Source of the DNA: a bacterium
Lineage (GTDB): Bacteria; Cyanobacteriota; Sericytochromatia; S15B-MN24; VGJW01
NCBI GenBank assembly: GCA_021781555.1
Contig: JAJXWQ010000028.1
Location: forward strand, 1-41,527
Direction: 5' to 3'
DNA length: 41,527 bases
The position numbers and the translations under genes are program-made. Of this stretch, positions 1 through 8,801 are shown one piece after another. How positions within the stretch are numbered: the first letter of the stretch is position 1; each line of letters opens with the position of its first letter. The notes below the pieces were generated by a model. That model was not told the DNA's origin, did not search any database, and saw only the letters and a list, made by a program, of their open reading frames with translations.

Positions 1-66
1 GCCATTCCGGCCGACCGCTCCTGGTTTTCAAGGTGCCCCCAAAGACAGTAGCCGGTTGCCGGCCAG

Positions 67-504
67 ATGGCCATGCGGGCAAGGGCGAGTTTGTTCCAGG
101 AATCCGGTCAGCTCGAGGAGGCCGAGGCCCTGTACAAGGAGGCGATCGCCCTTGGCGAGCGTGCGTTCGGAACTGGCCACCCTGATCTGGCCGTCTGCTA
201 CAACAACCTCGCGGCCCTTCTGAAGACGAAGGGACAGCTCGACCGTGCGGAACCCTACCTTTTGCGTTCGCTGCAGATCTGCGAGCGGTCATTAGACAAG
301 AGCCATGAAGGTTTCCGAGTCGTCCTATCGGCCCTTGTCGATCTCGAAATCAAGCGGGGCCGGCCAGTCCATGCAAGGAGATGGGCGAAAACGCTGATCC
401 CGCTGCTGGAGCGCTTCGAGGGTACAGAGGCGGCATACCACTGGCGCCAGCGGATCGAAGAGGGAACCCGACAAGGCGGATTGGGGCAAAATTGCACCAG
501 ATGA
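67..504 (+). CDS. TPR (kinesin light chain-type) protein fragment
   Basis: A 145-residue ORF with two to three tetratricopeptide repeats of the 42-residue kinesin-light-chain type. The pattern A..L...G...EAE.LY..AI.. recurs at about residues 5-40 and 45-85, including NNLAALL and G.L..AEP. Such repeats form helical protein-binding scaffolds; no enzymatic domain is present. The frame is closed by a TAG at 49-51, so it cannot extend upstream, and no Shine-Dalgarno sequence precedes the ATG. The protein is much shorter than usual members of this type and ends in an unrelated-looking tail. It lies beside other broken genes and IS remnants, so it is probably a decayed piece of a larger TPR gene. 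The TPR assignment is secure; whether it is expressed is doubtful. Confidence 0.55.
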   Translation: MAMRARASLFQESGQLEEAEALYKEAIALGERAFGTGHPDLAVCYNNLAALLKTKGQLDRAEPYLLRSLQICERSLDKSHEGFRVVLSALVDLEIKRGRPVHARRWAKTLIPLLERFEGTEAAYHWRQRIEEGTRQGGLGQNCTR

Positions 505-688
505 AACTTGGCCAGGCGACCTCGGAGGCAAGCTACGTTTCGAAGAGGCAAGCGGGCAGTGGCAAACCTTCTTCTCGCAAGGGGAAGAGTTGTCCTGCCC
601 AGAAGATGGAGAGGATGAGGTGGTGACGACGGGACGTGGATATGCGAGATCGGCTGGCCTTCTCGGATCGGCAGGGCGCGGTCTCTTG

Positions 689-865
689 ATGAAGATGGCC
701 CTGCCAGCCCTGGCGCTGTTCACGGGATGTGCGACCGTCATAAACGGGGACCCGCAAGTGGCGGCCAACCGTGAGCTTGCGGCGAGCGTGCTTGGATTGC
801 CTGGCCGGTTCTGCCATCCTGAAGATGGCCAGGCCGATCGCCGCGCAGCTGCTGCGGCGAGCTGA
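689..865 (+). pseudogene. Lipoprotein 5' fragment, interrupted
   Basis: From the ATG at 689 the frame reads a lipoprotein signal peptide: MKM, then a hydrophobic ALPALAL, then a lipobox FTGC followed by ATVING. A Cys-Ala-Thr/Ser-hydrophobic-hydrophobic-Asn-Gly start is common in small bacterial lipoproteins. After about 25 mature residues the reading becomes low-quality and stops at 865, just before the IS66-type remnant. The likely reading is the 5' end of a lipoprotein gene broken by insertion or deletion. The frame is open upstream to 590, but the signal peptide favours 689. No good ribosome-binding site is visible. The identification rests only on the signal peptide. Confidence 0.35.
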
Positions 866-918
866 CGATCGAGCCGGGTCGGCACCTTGAGAATCTGACC
901 GGCGCTGCCGAAGACGCG

Positions 919-1218
919 CTATCCCGCGGATCCCGCGGATCCCGCCGTGGCCTCTGCCGCCTCGTAGTTCCACGGCATCCACTCCTCCGGGTTTGCCGCC
1001 ACGAGGTCGGCGTTGCGAAGTAGGGCGACCAGGTAGGCGAAGGGGTTTGCGCCAGCAAGCTCGGCGGTGTGGATCAGGCTCATGTAGATGTCGCCCACCC
1101 GTGCGCCGTTGGCCGTCTTGTAGAAGTAGGCGTTCCTGCGATGCAGGACCGCCCTCTTTAGGATCTGCTCGCACCGCATGCGTGTCCGCTTAAGGGCGTG
1201 AGGATCGGCTGAAACCAT
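919..1218 (-). pseudogene. IS66-family transposase, C-terminal fragment
   Basis: The minus-strand frame encodes the C-terminal end of an IS66-family transposase. It contains EQILKRAVLHRRN, then YKTANGA, GDIYMSLIHT and ANPFAYL, and ends near a WMPWNY motif, which together are the IS66 C-terminal signature. The piece begins at about the last catalytic Glu (CEQ). The N-terminal helix-turn-helix, zinc finger and most of the DDE domain, which should lie at higher coordinates, are missing and replaced by unrelated DNA carrying the IS4-type start at 1281. No intact terminal inverted repeat was recognised. The C-terminal tail runs into a 9-bp tandem repeat (gcggatccc units) around 925-945. This is a dead IS remnant. 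Confidence 0.8.
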
Positions 1219-1263
1219 TGCAAATAGCCACGATCCAGGAGATCCTTTGGTTGTTTAAAACTG

Positions 1264-1423
1264 AAGGAGGCACCTGGACCATGGCCACCATCAAGGGTAG
1301 TGACCCGCCGCCGTGTTGCAAGCGGCTTTCCCCCGCGAGTTGATCGAGGCGACCGCCCGCGAGACGGGCTTCGTGCGGCGGGGCCGAGACTTCGACCCGG
1401 TCACCTTCTTCTGGGCGCTGCGC
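1264..1423 (+). pseudogene. IS4-type transposase, N-terminal fragment
   Basis: An AAGGAGG ribosome-binding site (1264-1270) precedes an ATG at 1281 (MATIKGSD). After a one-base frame change in the CCGCCG tract near 1310, the frame from 1313 reads LQAAFPRELIEATARETGF and then RRGRDFDPVTFFWAL. This is the usual N-terminal domain of IS4-like DDE transposases: Leu-rich start, ARETGFV.R, and DPV.FFW. Homology stops at about 1420, where the sequence passes into the opposite-strand RecB-like nuclease. It is therefore a 5' stub of an insertion sequence, truncated and probably frameshifted, that marks the breakpoint which removed the nuclease 3' half. Recognition is from motif memory only. Confidence 0.6.
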
Positions 1424-2856
1424 CCGATGTCCTCGAGAATGGCCGGGTCCTGGGTCTCGATCCACTGCTCGTAGGCCACGATCGAGGCACTGGCGTTCTT
1501 GACCTCTGCCTCGCGGGCGGCCATGTAGAAGACCTCGAGCTTCTTGATGGAGTAGCTCGGCTGGCTGATCCGGAGGCCCTGGCGCACCACGCGGTAGAGG
1601 TCTACCAGCACCTGGCCGCGGAGCAGGTCGTCGACGGCGTCTTCGCGGGTGCCGTGCAGGCTGGCCAGCCGCTTGAGGGCGGTCTCCTCGTAAGCAGCGT
1701 AATGGTTGACGTGCATGTCGGGATAACGCTTGTGCCGCTCGGTCACGCTGTCCACGAACCGCTCGAAGGCCTGCTTTTCGGCCGCGCGGTCGTGCGCCCA
1801 CAGCCCCTCGAACCGCGCCTGGCCCGAATCATCGCGGTAGACGTAACCGAAGAGGTACTCGAGCCCGCCATCCTGGTAAGGATCTCCCTCCATGTCGAAG
1901 AAGATGTCGCCAGGACTGGGCTTGGGGAGGAGCCCCAGGCCGCGGACTGGCTGGAACGGCAGCAGGACGGCCTCGTGCACACCAGTCTGCCGGTGGCGTG
2001 CCTGGAGCTGCGCCTGCTGCCGGAGCGTCCCGAACGATGCCATCGCCATGCCGTCCGGGCGGCGTTCGTCGCTCGCATCCGCCAGAGCCGTGAGGGTGTC
2101 GATGCCTGCGCTCCGCAACTTGGTGGCCTGATCCGATCGCATCCAGGCCACCAGGCTCAGGTGCTCGTCCGCCTCCCGGCGGGCCTGGCACCGGCTGGCC
2201 CAGCGGCAGACGCCGCAGTGCTCGACCGGTTCGGGATACGTCGCGGCCTCACCGCGCTCGATGTGGTCCACAAAGCGCTGCCGGACACGCCGGAAGTAAG
2301 CCATGAAGTCGTCGGCTGCCAGGCTCACCCGCTCGCCGTTGCCGAGGACGACATGGAATCGCCGCGGTTCAACCTGTTCGATGGCTGCCAGGAGTTCGGC
2401 ATAGAAGCAAAGCTGGAGGACGAAGTACGGTTTGACCCTTCGTGCCAGCTTGGTATCGGCGACCTCGTAGCTCCAGGATCCCAGAGCCGAAGGCTCGTCG
2501 ACGCGCAGCAAGAAGTCCGCGTACCCGCGCCAGGGCGGGTCCAGGAAGGCCGCCTGGCAGATGACATCCGGCCCGGCCCGCAGGGCGGCGATGGTGGGCG
2601 CGACGCAGTCCTGCCGCGAGGCCCGGGCGACCGGAATCTCGACGATGGACTTGCCCTCTGCCCGGAGCCGCTCGAGGTGAGCCCGCTCGTGGAGCAGGCC
2701 GCGGTCGGCGGCAAGCTGGGCCGCCGGGTCCCGTTCATCTGGCGGCTCGAGGCGTCCCTCGGCCACGGCCCGCTCCAGCCCGACCAGATGCAGGCATGAC
2801 GCATAGGAGATGATGTCGGAGGCCGAAAACAGTGGGCCCGCTCCGGTCAGCTGCAC
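1291..2856 (-). pseudogene. TM0106-family RecB-like nuclease, truncated
   Basis: Full-length members of this family join an N-terminal PD-(D/E)XK nuclease, a Cys cluster, an RNase H-like 3'-5' exonuclease domain and a C-terminal SF1 helicase of the AAA_12 type. Here the N-terminal nuclease is intact (ADFLLR followed by EVADTK). So are the Cys cluster HCGVCRW...C and the exonuclease-like FFDMEGDPY with YLFGY. The protein then breaks after AILEDI (about residue 477). The last 45 residues are antisense to an IS4-type transposase start, and the helicase is absent. I chose GTG 2856 over the longer ATG at 2973 because GGAGG lies 5 nt upstream and family homology begins at ASDIISYASC. It is probably a non-functional or nuclease-only remnant. 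Confidence 0.75.
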
Positions 2857-3016
2857 CCGCGCCTCCCGGTGGCCCTCGGCCGCAGGTCTGCGCAGGCGCC
2901 CCTCACGCTTGCCGCCCCCGGGGGCTCGATCTGTCGCGGCGGTGGGCCATCGTGGACGGGCGCGGCCTCGCAAGTCGGGTCTTCAGCACGGTGGTTCCCC
3001 CTGGTTCTGCTCCCAT

Positions 3017-3122
3017 AGAGTGCTCCCGGTTTGAATGGATCGAGCCCGATGAGTCAAACGGGGCCCGGTTGCGCAGCGAAGCGACCGCGCAGAGGACCCC
3101 GTTCAAACTGCAAAAGGCCTAG
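3017..3122 (-). repeat. Interspersed palindromic repeat, copy A
   Basis: Read on the minus strand, this copy starts with ctaggccttttgcag, then gaacgggg, a GC-rich apical part (TGCGC...GCGCA), ccgggccccgtttgac and tcgggctcg. The stretch 3041-3122 matches copy G at the window end (41446-41527) at about 80 of 82 positions. A further 24 bases (3017-3040) align with the 3' extension of copy E (..TTC.AACCGGG.GCAC..). The outer arms form a hairpin that in this copy is fully paired if one G-U is allowed. It lies in the gap between two divergently oriented genes, unlike most copies, which follow stop codons. Confidence 0.85.
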
Positions 3123-3425
3123 AAACCGGCATCCGGATGTAGCCTACACTTCTTCACGAAGGTTCTACCGGGCCCTCGACTCAGGCCTTGTCGCGCGGGA
3201 ACGGCGGAGAAAAGGTGGCCACGGCCATCGCCAAGAACGCATCCGATGGACGCTGCTCCGGGAATCCATGGGTCCTTCCAGAGCGGGCATGCCTTCCCGC
3301 CTGCGGTCGGGCCGGGCCTCTCCCTGGCGCGCTGGCGTCGAGCGACAACCGTGCGCGACTGCCATCCAGGACCCTGCAACTCGCTCCCGTTAGAAGCAAC
3401 CTGACGGGGGCATGATCTCGAGGTC
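3123..3425. other. Intergenic region upstream of the kinase gene
   Basis: No convincing gene is visible. Several overlapping short ORFs occur on both strands, but none has a recognisable domain or ribosome-binding site. No promoter with both boxes was recognised. The stretch may be degraded coding DNA or a long leader for the kinase-GGDEF gene. Confidence 0.5.
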
Positions 3426-6400
3426 ATGCCGCAACTTGCCAACCGCTACGAGGTCCTCGAGACCTTGGGCGAAGGCGGCATGGGCCAGGTGCTCAAGGTC
3501 CGGGATCTGGCGACCGATCGTCTGGTCGCCCTGAAGCTCCTGCGCCCCGGCGTGGGCACGGTCCAGCACCTGCAACAGGAATTCTGGACCATGACCCGCC
3601 TGCGCCACCCGCGCACGGTCGAGGTCTTCGATTACGGCACCCTGCCCGACCAGACGCCGTACTTCACGATGGAACTGGTCGAGGGCAAGGCGCTCGCGGA
3701 CCTTCCCGCGATGCCGGCCGAACCGCTCACGGTGGCGATCGCCCAGATCTGCGACGCTCTGGCCTACATCCACGCGCAGGGCCTGGTGCACGGCGACCTC
3801 AAGCCCGCCAACATCAAGCTCACGCCCGCAGGCGAGATCAAGCTCATCGACTACGGCCTCATGCGACGGAGCGGTCAGGCGGCGGACTCCATTCGCGGAA
3901 CTCCGCACTACCTGGCCCCCGAGGTCATTCGCGGCGGGCCGATCGATCGCCGGGCCGATCTCTACTCCCTCGGCGCCCTGGCATACCACCTCCTGACGGG
4001 CCGGCCGCCTTTCGACGGCCCGACCCTCGTCGAGATCCTCAAGCAGCACCTCGACAAAGAGCCGGCCCCGCCCGGCGCCCTGGCCCCGTGCCCGGTCGAA
4101 CTCGAGGGCGTTTTGCTGCGCCTGCTCGCCAAGGATCCGCTCTCGCGTTTCCAGTCCGCCGGCGAGGTCACCATGGCCCTCGGGCGCGAATCACCGGCCC
4201 AGACGCCCGGCCACTCCTTGCTCGCACCCGTCTTCGTGGGGCGGTCCTCGGAACTCGATGCGCTGGCGACGGAATTCGGCAGGCAGCAGTCAACCGCCGT
4301 GCTTGTCGCGGGCGAGCCCGGCATCGGCAAGAGCCGGATCCTGGGCGAGTTCCGGGTCAAGGTGCAGCTGGCGGAGGTGCCCTCGGCGATCGCCATTTGC
4401 CACGAGCAGACCGAACTCCCCTACGATCCCTGGATCTCTCTGCTGCGCCAGCTCCTGCCCCAGGCCCAGCTGGCCGCGCCACGTCTGGTCGAAGCCCACG
4501 CCCCGATCCTCGCGGCCATCCTGCCCGAGCTGGCGACCGCAGCCGCCCTCAGTCCCGGCACCCAGGGACCGGGCGAAGCTGGCAACAAGGGGCACCCTGA
4601 CCGCAGCGAGGGCGAGCCGACCGGCGGCTCAGGGCGCGCGATCGTCAAGCTGGGGCCGCGCGAGGACGCGCTGCGGCTCGCCGCCGCCGTCTCGGAGATC
4701 CTGTACGCGATCGCCGATGCCAGGGCACTGGTGCTGTTCTTCGAGGATCTGCACTGGCTGGACGAGGCCAGTGGCGAGTTGCTGGGCTACCTTCGGCGCG
4801 GCGCCGTCGACCACCCGCTGATGATCGTGGGGACCAGCCGGCGGGCCGATCTGGCCACCTTTGCCGATGCCAGGCTCCTGCTGCTCGGTCCCCTGCCGGG
4901 CGAAGACATCGCGGTGATGATCGCCTCCATCCTCGGCGGGGGGTACGTCCCGATGCCCTTCGTCGAGACGGTCTCTCGCCTGGGCGGCGGCAATCCCCTG
5001 CAGGTCGAGGGCCTGCTCCGCCACATGGCCGACACCGGAGTGTTGCAGCCCGAGGGCGATCGCTGGATCCCTGCGGGCGAGCCGGATCCGAGCAGCCTTC
5101 CTTCTGCCCTCCAGGATCTGGTCGCCGCCCGGCTCGACCGGGTCCCGGCCGGCGCCAGGGACCTGGCGAGCATCCTGGCCGTCGCGGGTCGGCAGGCGCC
5201 GATCGACCTGCTCGCCGAGGTGTGGCAGCAAGACGCCGAGGCTCTGTTCAAGGCCCTCGCCGAGCTCCAGGCCGAAGGGCTGGTCACCGGCGTCGGCGGC
5301 GAGTTCGACTTCGCCCAGCCCACGACCCGCCAGATCGTGTACGAGGGCCTGTCCGGATCCGGGCGCAAGGAGCTGCACGGCCGCCTGGCGCAAATTCTCG
5401 AGAATCGCCTGGCCGCCGCAGATCCTGACCGCGCCCTGGTCCTGGCGCACCATCACCTCGCCTCGGCAGCTCCCGAGTCCGCGCTGCCGTTTGCCCTGCC
5501 TGCCCTCGAGAGGGCCTTCGAACTGCACGCGCACGGGCAAGTCCAGCACATCGCCGCAGCGACCCTGGCCCTTCCTGTTGCCGGCACGGCCCGATTCCGG
5601 GCGGATGCGAGCCGCACCTCGGGCCCCCTGCCCATGGCCCCGACCGATGCCCGGAGCCGCGCCCGCACCCTGCTCTTGCTGGGCGACGCCCAGCGCCTGC
5701 TCGGCGAGACCCAGCAGGCCCTGGCGGCTTTCGACGAGGCCGCCGAGATCGCCGGGCAATACGACTTATCGGCGCAGGCGGCCCGGGCGCACGTCGGCGC
5801 GGGCCGGTCGCTGCAGATCCGCGGGGAGCTGACGGCGGCCGCTTCGCGCATACGCCAGGGCCTCGATCTCGCAGGCGACGATGCCCAGCTGACCTGCCGG
5901 GCCCTGTGCCAGCTGGGGCGCATCGCGTACTTCGCCTCGGATCTCGAGACCGCGACCGGCCACTACCAGCGGGCGCTCGCCGTGGCCCGAGAGCACGGCC
6001 TGGTCGCCGCCACCGCCGAGGCCCTCTCCTTCATCGGCTTCGCCTTCGTCACCGGTCATCCAGATCGCATCGAGGAAGGCCTGGCTCTGCTGCGGGAATC
6101 CCTGGCACTGCGGGCGGAGATCGGCGATCGCCTCGGCCTCCTGGATACCCAGATGATGCTGGGAAATTCCTTTCTGGCCCTCGGCTGGTACCCCGACGCA
6201 GCCGAGTGCTTCACCCAGGCCCAGCGGCTCGCCTACCTCGCAGGTCACAAGGACGAGGAGGTCTTCACCTACCTCAACCTCGCCATCGTCGCCCTCGAGC
6301 GCGGCGATTTCGCCGCCTGCGACGAACATGCCCGCCTGGGGGAGCAAGGGAGCGCGATCACCCACGACCGTTACACCTCGGCCATTGCTCGGATCCTCAG

Positions 6401-8801
6401 GGCCATGGCCCACCTCTACCGCGGCGAGCTCACGGATGCCCTGGCCATGGTCAAGGACGCCAGGGAGCAGGCCAGCCAGATCGAGCACCGGTACCTGTCG
6501 ACCGTCCTCGGGACCTACGAGGCAGAATTCTGGTTGGCGCTCTGGCAGCTCACCGACGCCAGGCAGAGTGCCGCGGCGGCCCTGGCGGAGGCCGAGAAGA
6601 CCGGCAGCGGCGACCTGGTGGGCCCCCTCTTGATCCTGGTGGGTACCCTCGGCGCCCTGGCAGGGGACCGCGCAGCGGCCAAGGAACATCTCGAGCGCGC
6701 CCACCAGGCCGCCACATCGGCGCATGCCAAGGGCCTCCTGGCCAAGACCGAACGCGGCCTGGCGATCTACGAGGCGGCCGACCACCGACCGGAAGCGGCC
6801 CGCGACCATGCGCTGGTCGGGCTGGTCCTGGCCCGCGAGATCGGAGCGCGGTACCTCGAGGGCGAGCTCGACCTGCTCCTTGGCGACGCCTGCAACGCCA
6901 TGGCGCGTCCGGCGGAGGCCATCGAAGCCTTCCGGGAGGCGCTTGCACTCGGAACCGAGATGGCCACCCCCGAGCTGGTCGCCCGGGCCCACCTGGGACT
7001 GGCCCAGGCCGATCCACCCCAGCAGGCCGCCAGCGCCCGCCTGGCCCGCGAGCAGCTGTTGCGGCTGGCCGGCGACCTGCCGGCTCCCCTTGGCGCCGCC
7101 TACCGCGAGCGCTGGAATCAAGATCTGGGGCCGGATACCGGGGCTGCGACACGACCCACGACCGGCGGCCCGGAGACCGAAGACCTGCGGCGGCTGCAGC
7201 ACGAGAAGGCATTGCTGCAGGTCTCGGCCCGCCGCCTGCAGCAGCTCGTAGACTTTTCCCTCGACGTCGGGCAAATCCACGATCTCGGTGTGCTGCTCGA
7301 TCAGGCCCTCGATCTCGTCATCGAGGCTGCCGGTGCCGAGCGCGGTTTCCTGCTCCTTTTCGAGGGCGGGGTCCTCAGCTGCCAGGCCTACCGCAATCTC
7401 GACCCCAAGACGACCTTCGACTTCCACATCTCCCGCTCGATCGCGCAGGAGGTGCTCGATACGGCCAGACCGCTGTGCCTGGTCGACGCCCTGAACGACG
7501 ATCGCTTCAAGAACCAAGAGAGCATCTTGGCCCTGCGACTCCGCACGGTCATCTGCGTCCCCCTCAAGATCCGCGACGTCGTCGTCGGCGTCATCTACGT
7601 CGATCGCCAGAGCATCAACGCCGAGTTCACCGGCTCGGATCTCGATTTCGTACTCTCGCTCGCAGCATTGACATCCAACGCCATCGAGAACGCCAACCTC
7701 GTCGCCGAGTGGCAGGACGAGCACGACAAGCTCTCGCGCCTCGACCGACTGGCCCGGGAGATCGGCGTCCCGGTCGACGCCGAGGAGATTCTCGTGGTCG
7801 CCCTCGGCGCGGCCCTCGATCTCGCCAGGGCCGATCGAGCGGTCTTGCTGTTCTGGGAGAACGAGCGGCTCGATCCCAGGGTGGCGCTGGATCGCGACGG
7901 CCCCATGGTCGCCAGTCCCGAAATCTCGATGTCGACCTGCCTGTCGGCCGTCGAGACCGGCCAGCCCGTCTGCATCACCGATCCGCAGCAGGACCCGGAT
8001 CTCGATGCCGACCCTGCCGGCCCCTCCGCCACGAGCCACGCCCCCCCCCCTGCCGTCCTGGCGGGCGCCCGTACGACCCGCATCGCGATGCCGCTGCTAT
8101 CCCACGGAACTCTGCAGGGAGTGCTCTACGTCGAGGCACCGTCGCCCCCGCTGGTCTTCACCTCCCGCGACGTCGAGATCCTCGAGTCCGTGGCTGCCCA
8201 TGCGGCCTGGGGCATCGAGAACGCCAGGATCCTTGGCCAGCTTGCCCGCCGGACTTCGGAGCTCGAGCGCACCATGCGCCTGTACGAGGAAGCCAGCTTG
8301 CGCGCTGCCACCGACGTCCTGACCGGCCTCTCCAACCGGCGCGCCTTCCAGGACGAACTCGACCGGGAGATGGTCACCGCCCGGCGCCGGCATCGCGACC
8401 TGGCCGTCTTGCTGATCGACATCGATCATTTTCGCAGCTTCAACGAGACCTACGGGCACCACGTGGGCGACGCGGTGCTGGTGGCGATCGGCCAGGTGCT
8501 GCTGAAGCTCATCCGCGCCAGCGATCGGGTGGCCCGGTACGGCCCCGAGGAGTTCGCCGTGGTGCTCCCCGAGACGGATCTCGCCGGGGCCCGGATCGTT
8601 GCCGAGCGCGTCCGTCAGGCCGTCGCGGAGCTGCAGTTCACCGAGAGCGTCCGGCCCGTGACGGTTTCCATCGGCGTGGCCAACCTCGAGGCCCAGGACG
8701 AGCGTTTCGCCGAGCTCCTCGAGCGCGCCGACCAGGCGCTCTTCGAAGCCAAGAACCGCGGCCGCAACTGCGTCCAGGAGCCCTCCCAAGCCCCGGATTA
8801 A
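3426..8801 (+). CDS. Ser/Thr kinase - AAA - TPR - GAF - GAF - GGDEF
   Basis: A 1,791-residue cytoplasmic signalling protein with no membrane segment. Residues 1-260 are a Hanks-type kinase: Gly loop GEGGMGQV at 15-22, Lys37, HGDLKPAN at 122 (HGD, so a non-RD kinase), DYG at 142-144 instead of DFG, and an APE motif. Next comes an AAA_16-type ATPase with Walker A GEPGIGKS at 296-303 and a FFEDLHWLDEA Walker B region. TPR-like helices fill about 740-1225. Two GAF domains follow (about 1270-1425 and 1440-1605), then a GGDEF domain (about 1628-1785). Its signature is GPEEF (1706-1710), while the upstream RxxD inhibitory site RASD is kept. Cyanobacteria have similar kinase-AAA-GAF proteins ending in a histidine kinase; here the output is a diguanylate cyclase-type domain. 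A C10 run lies at 8041-8050. It is convergent with ftsY, and the two stop codons overlap. Confidence 0.95.
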   Translation: MPQLANRYEVLETLGEGGMGQVLKVRDLATDRLVALKLLRPGVGTVQHLQQEFWTMTRLRHPRTVEVFDYGTLPDQTPYFTMELVEGKALADLPAMPAEPLTVAIAQICDALAYIHAQGLVHGDLKPANIKLTPAGEIKLIDYGLMRRSGQAADSIRGTPHYLAPEVIRGGPIDRRADLYSLGALAYHLLTGRPPFDGPTLVEILKQHLDKEPAPPGALAPCPVELEGVLLRLLAKDPLSRFQSAGEVTMALGRESPAQTPGHSLLAPVFVGRSSELDALATEFGRQQSTAVLVAGEPGIGKSRILGEFRVKVQLAEVPSAIAICHEQTELPYDPWISLLRQLLPQAQLAAPRLVEAHAPILAAILPELATAAALSPGTQGPGEAGNKGHPDRSEGEPTGGSGRAIVKLGPREDALRLAAAVSEILYAIADARALVLFFEDLHWLDEASGELLGYLRRGAVDHPLMIVGTSRRADLATFADARLLLLGPLPGEDIAVMIASILGGGYVPMPFVETVSRLGGGNPLQVEGLLRHMADTGVLQPEGDRWIPAGEPDPSSLPSALQDLVAARLDRVPAGARDLASILAVAGRQAPIDLLAEVWQQDAEALFKALAELQAEGLVTGVGGEFDFAQPTTRQIVYEGLSGSGRKELHGRLAQILENRLAAADPDRALVLAHHHLASAAPESALPFALPALERAFELHAHGQVQHIAAATLALPVAGTARFRADASRTSGPLPMAPTDARSRARTLLLLGDAQRLLGETQQALAAFDEAAEIAGQYDLSAQAARAHVGAGRSLQIRGELTAAASRIRQGLDLAGDDAQLTCRALCQLGRIAYFASDLETATGHYQRALAVAREHGLVAATAEALSFIGFAFVTGHPDRIEEGLALLRESLALRAEIGDRLGLLDTQMMLGNSFLALGWYPDAAECFTQAQRLAYLAGHKDEEVFTYLNLAIVALERGDFAACDEHARLGEQGSAITHDRYTSAIARILRAMAHLYRGELTDALAMVKDAREQASQIEHRYLSTVLGTYEAEFWLALWQLTDARQSAAAALAEAEKTGSGDLVGPLLILVGTLGALAGDRAAAKEHLERAHQAATSAHAKGLLAKTERGLAIYEAADHRPEAARDHALVGLVLAREIGARYLEGELDLLLGDACNAMARPAEAIEAFREALALGTEMATPELVARAHLGLAQADPPQQAASARLAREQLLRLAGDLPAPLGAAYRERWNQDLGPDTGAATRPTTGGPETEDLRRLQHEKALLQVSARRLQQLVDFSLDVGQIHDLGVLLDQALDLVIEAAGAERGFLLLFEGGVLSCQAYRNLDPKTTFDFHISRSIAQEVLDTARPLCLVDALNDDRFKNQESILALRLRTVICVPLKIRDVVVGVIYVDRQSINAEFTGSDLDFVLSLAALTSNAIENANLVAEWQDEHDKLSRLDRLAREIGVPVDAEEILVVALGAALDLARADRAVLLFWENERLDPRVALDRDGPMVASPEISMSTCLSAVETGQPVCITDPQQDPDLDADPAGPSATSHAPPPAVLAGARTTRIAMPLLSHGTLQGVLYVEAPSPPLVFTSRDVEILESVAAHAAWGIENARILGQLARRTSELERTMRLYEEASLRAATDVLTGLSNRRAFQDELDREMVTARRRHRDLAVLLIDIDHFRSFNETYGHHVGDAVLVAIGQVLLKLIRASDRVARYGPEEFAVVLPETDLAGARIVAERVRQAVAELQFTESVRPVTVSIGVANLEAQDERFAELLERADQALFEAKNRGRNCVQEPSQAPD

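Noticed and set aside
1300-2799. A 499-codon plus-strand frame opposite the RecB-like nuclease
   Set aside because: Only its first part overlaps a real transposase stub in another frame; the rest is antisense shadow.
5766-8039. A 757-codon minus-strand frame opposite the kinase
   Set aside because: It is antisense to real TPR/GAF coding, of low complexity, with no domain or ribosome-binding site.
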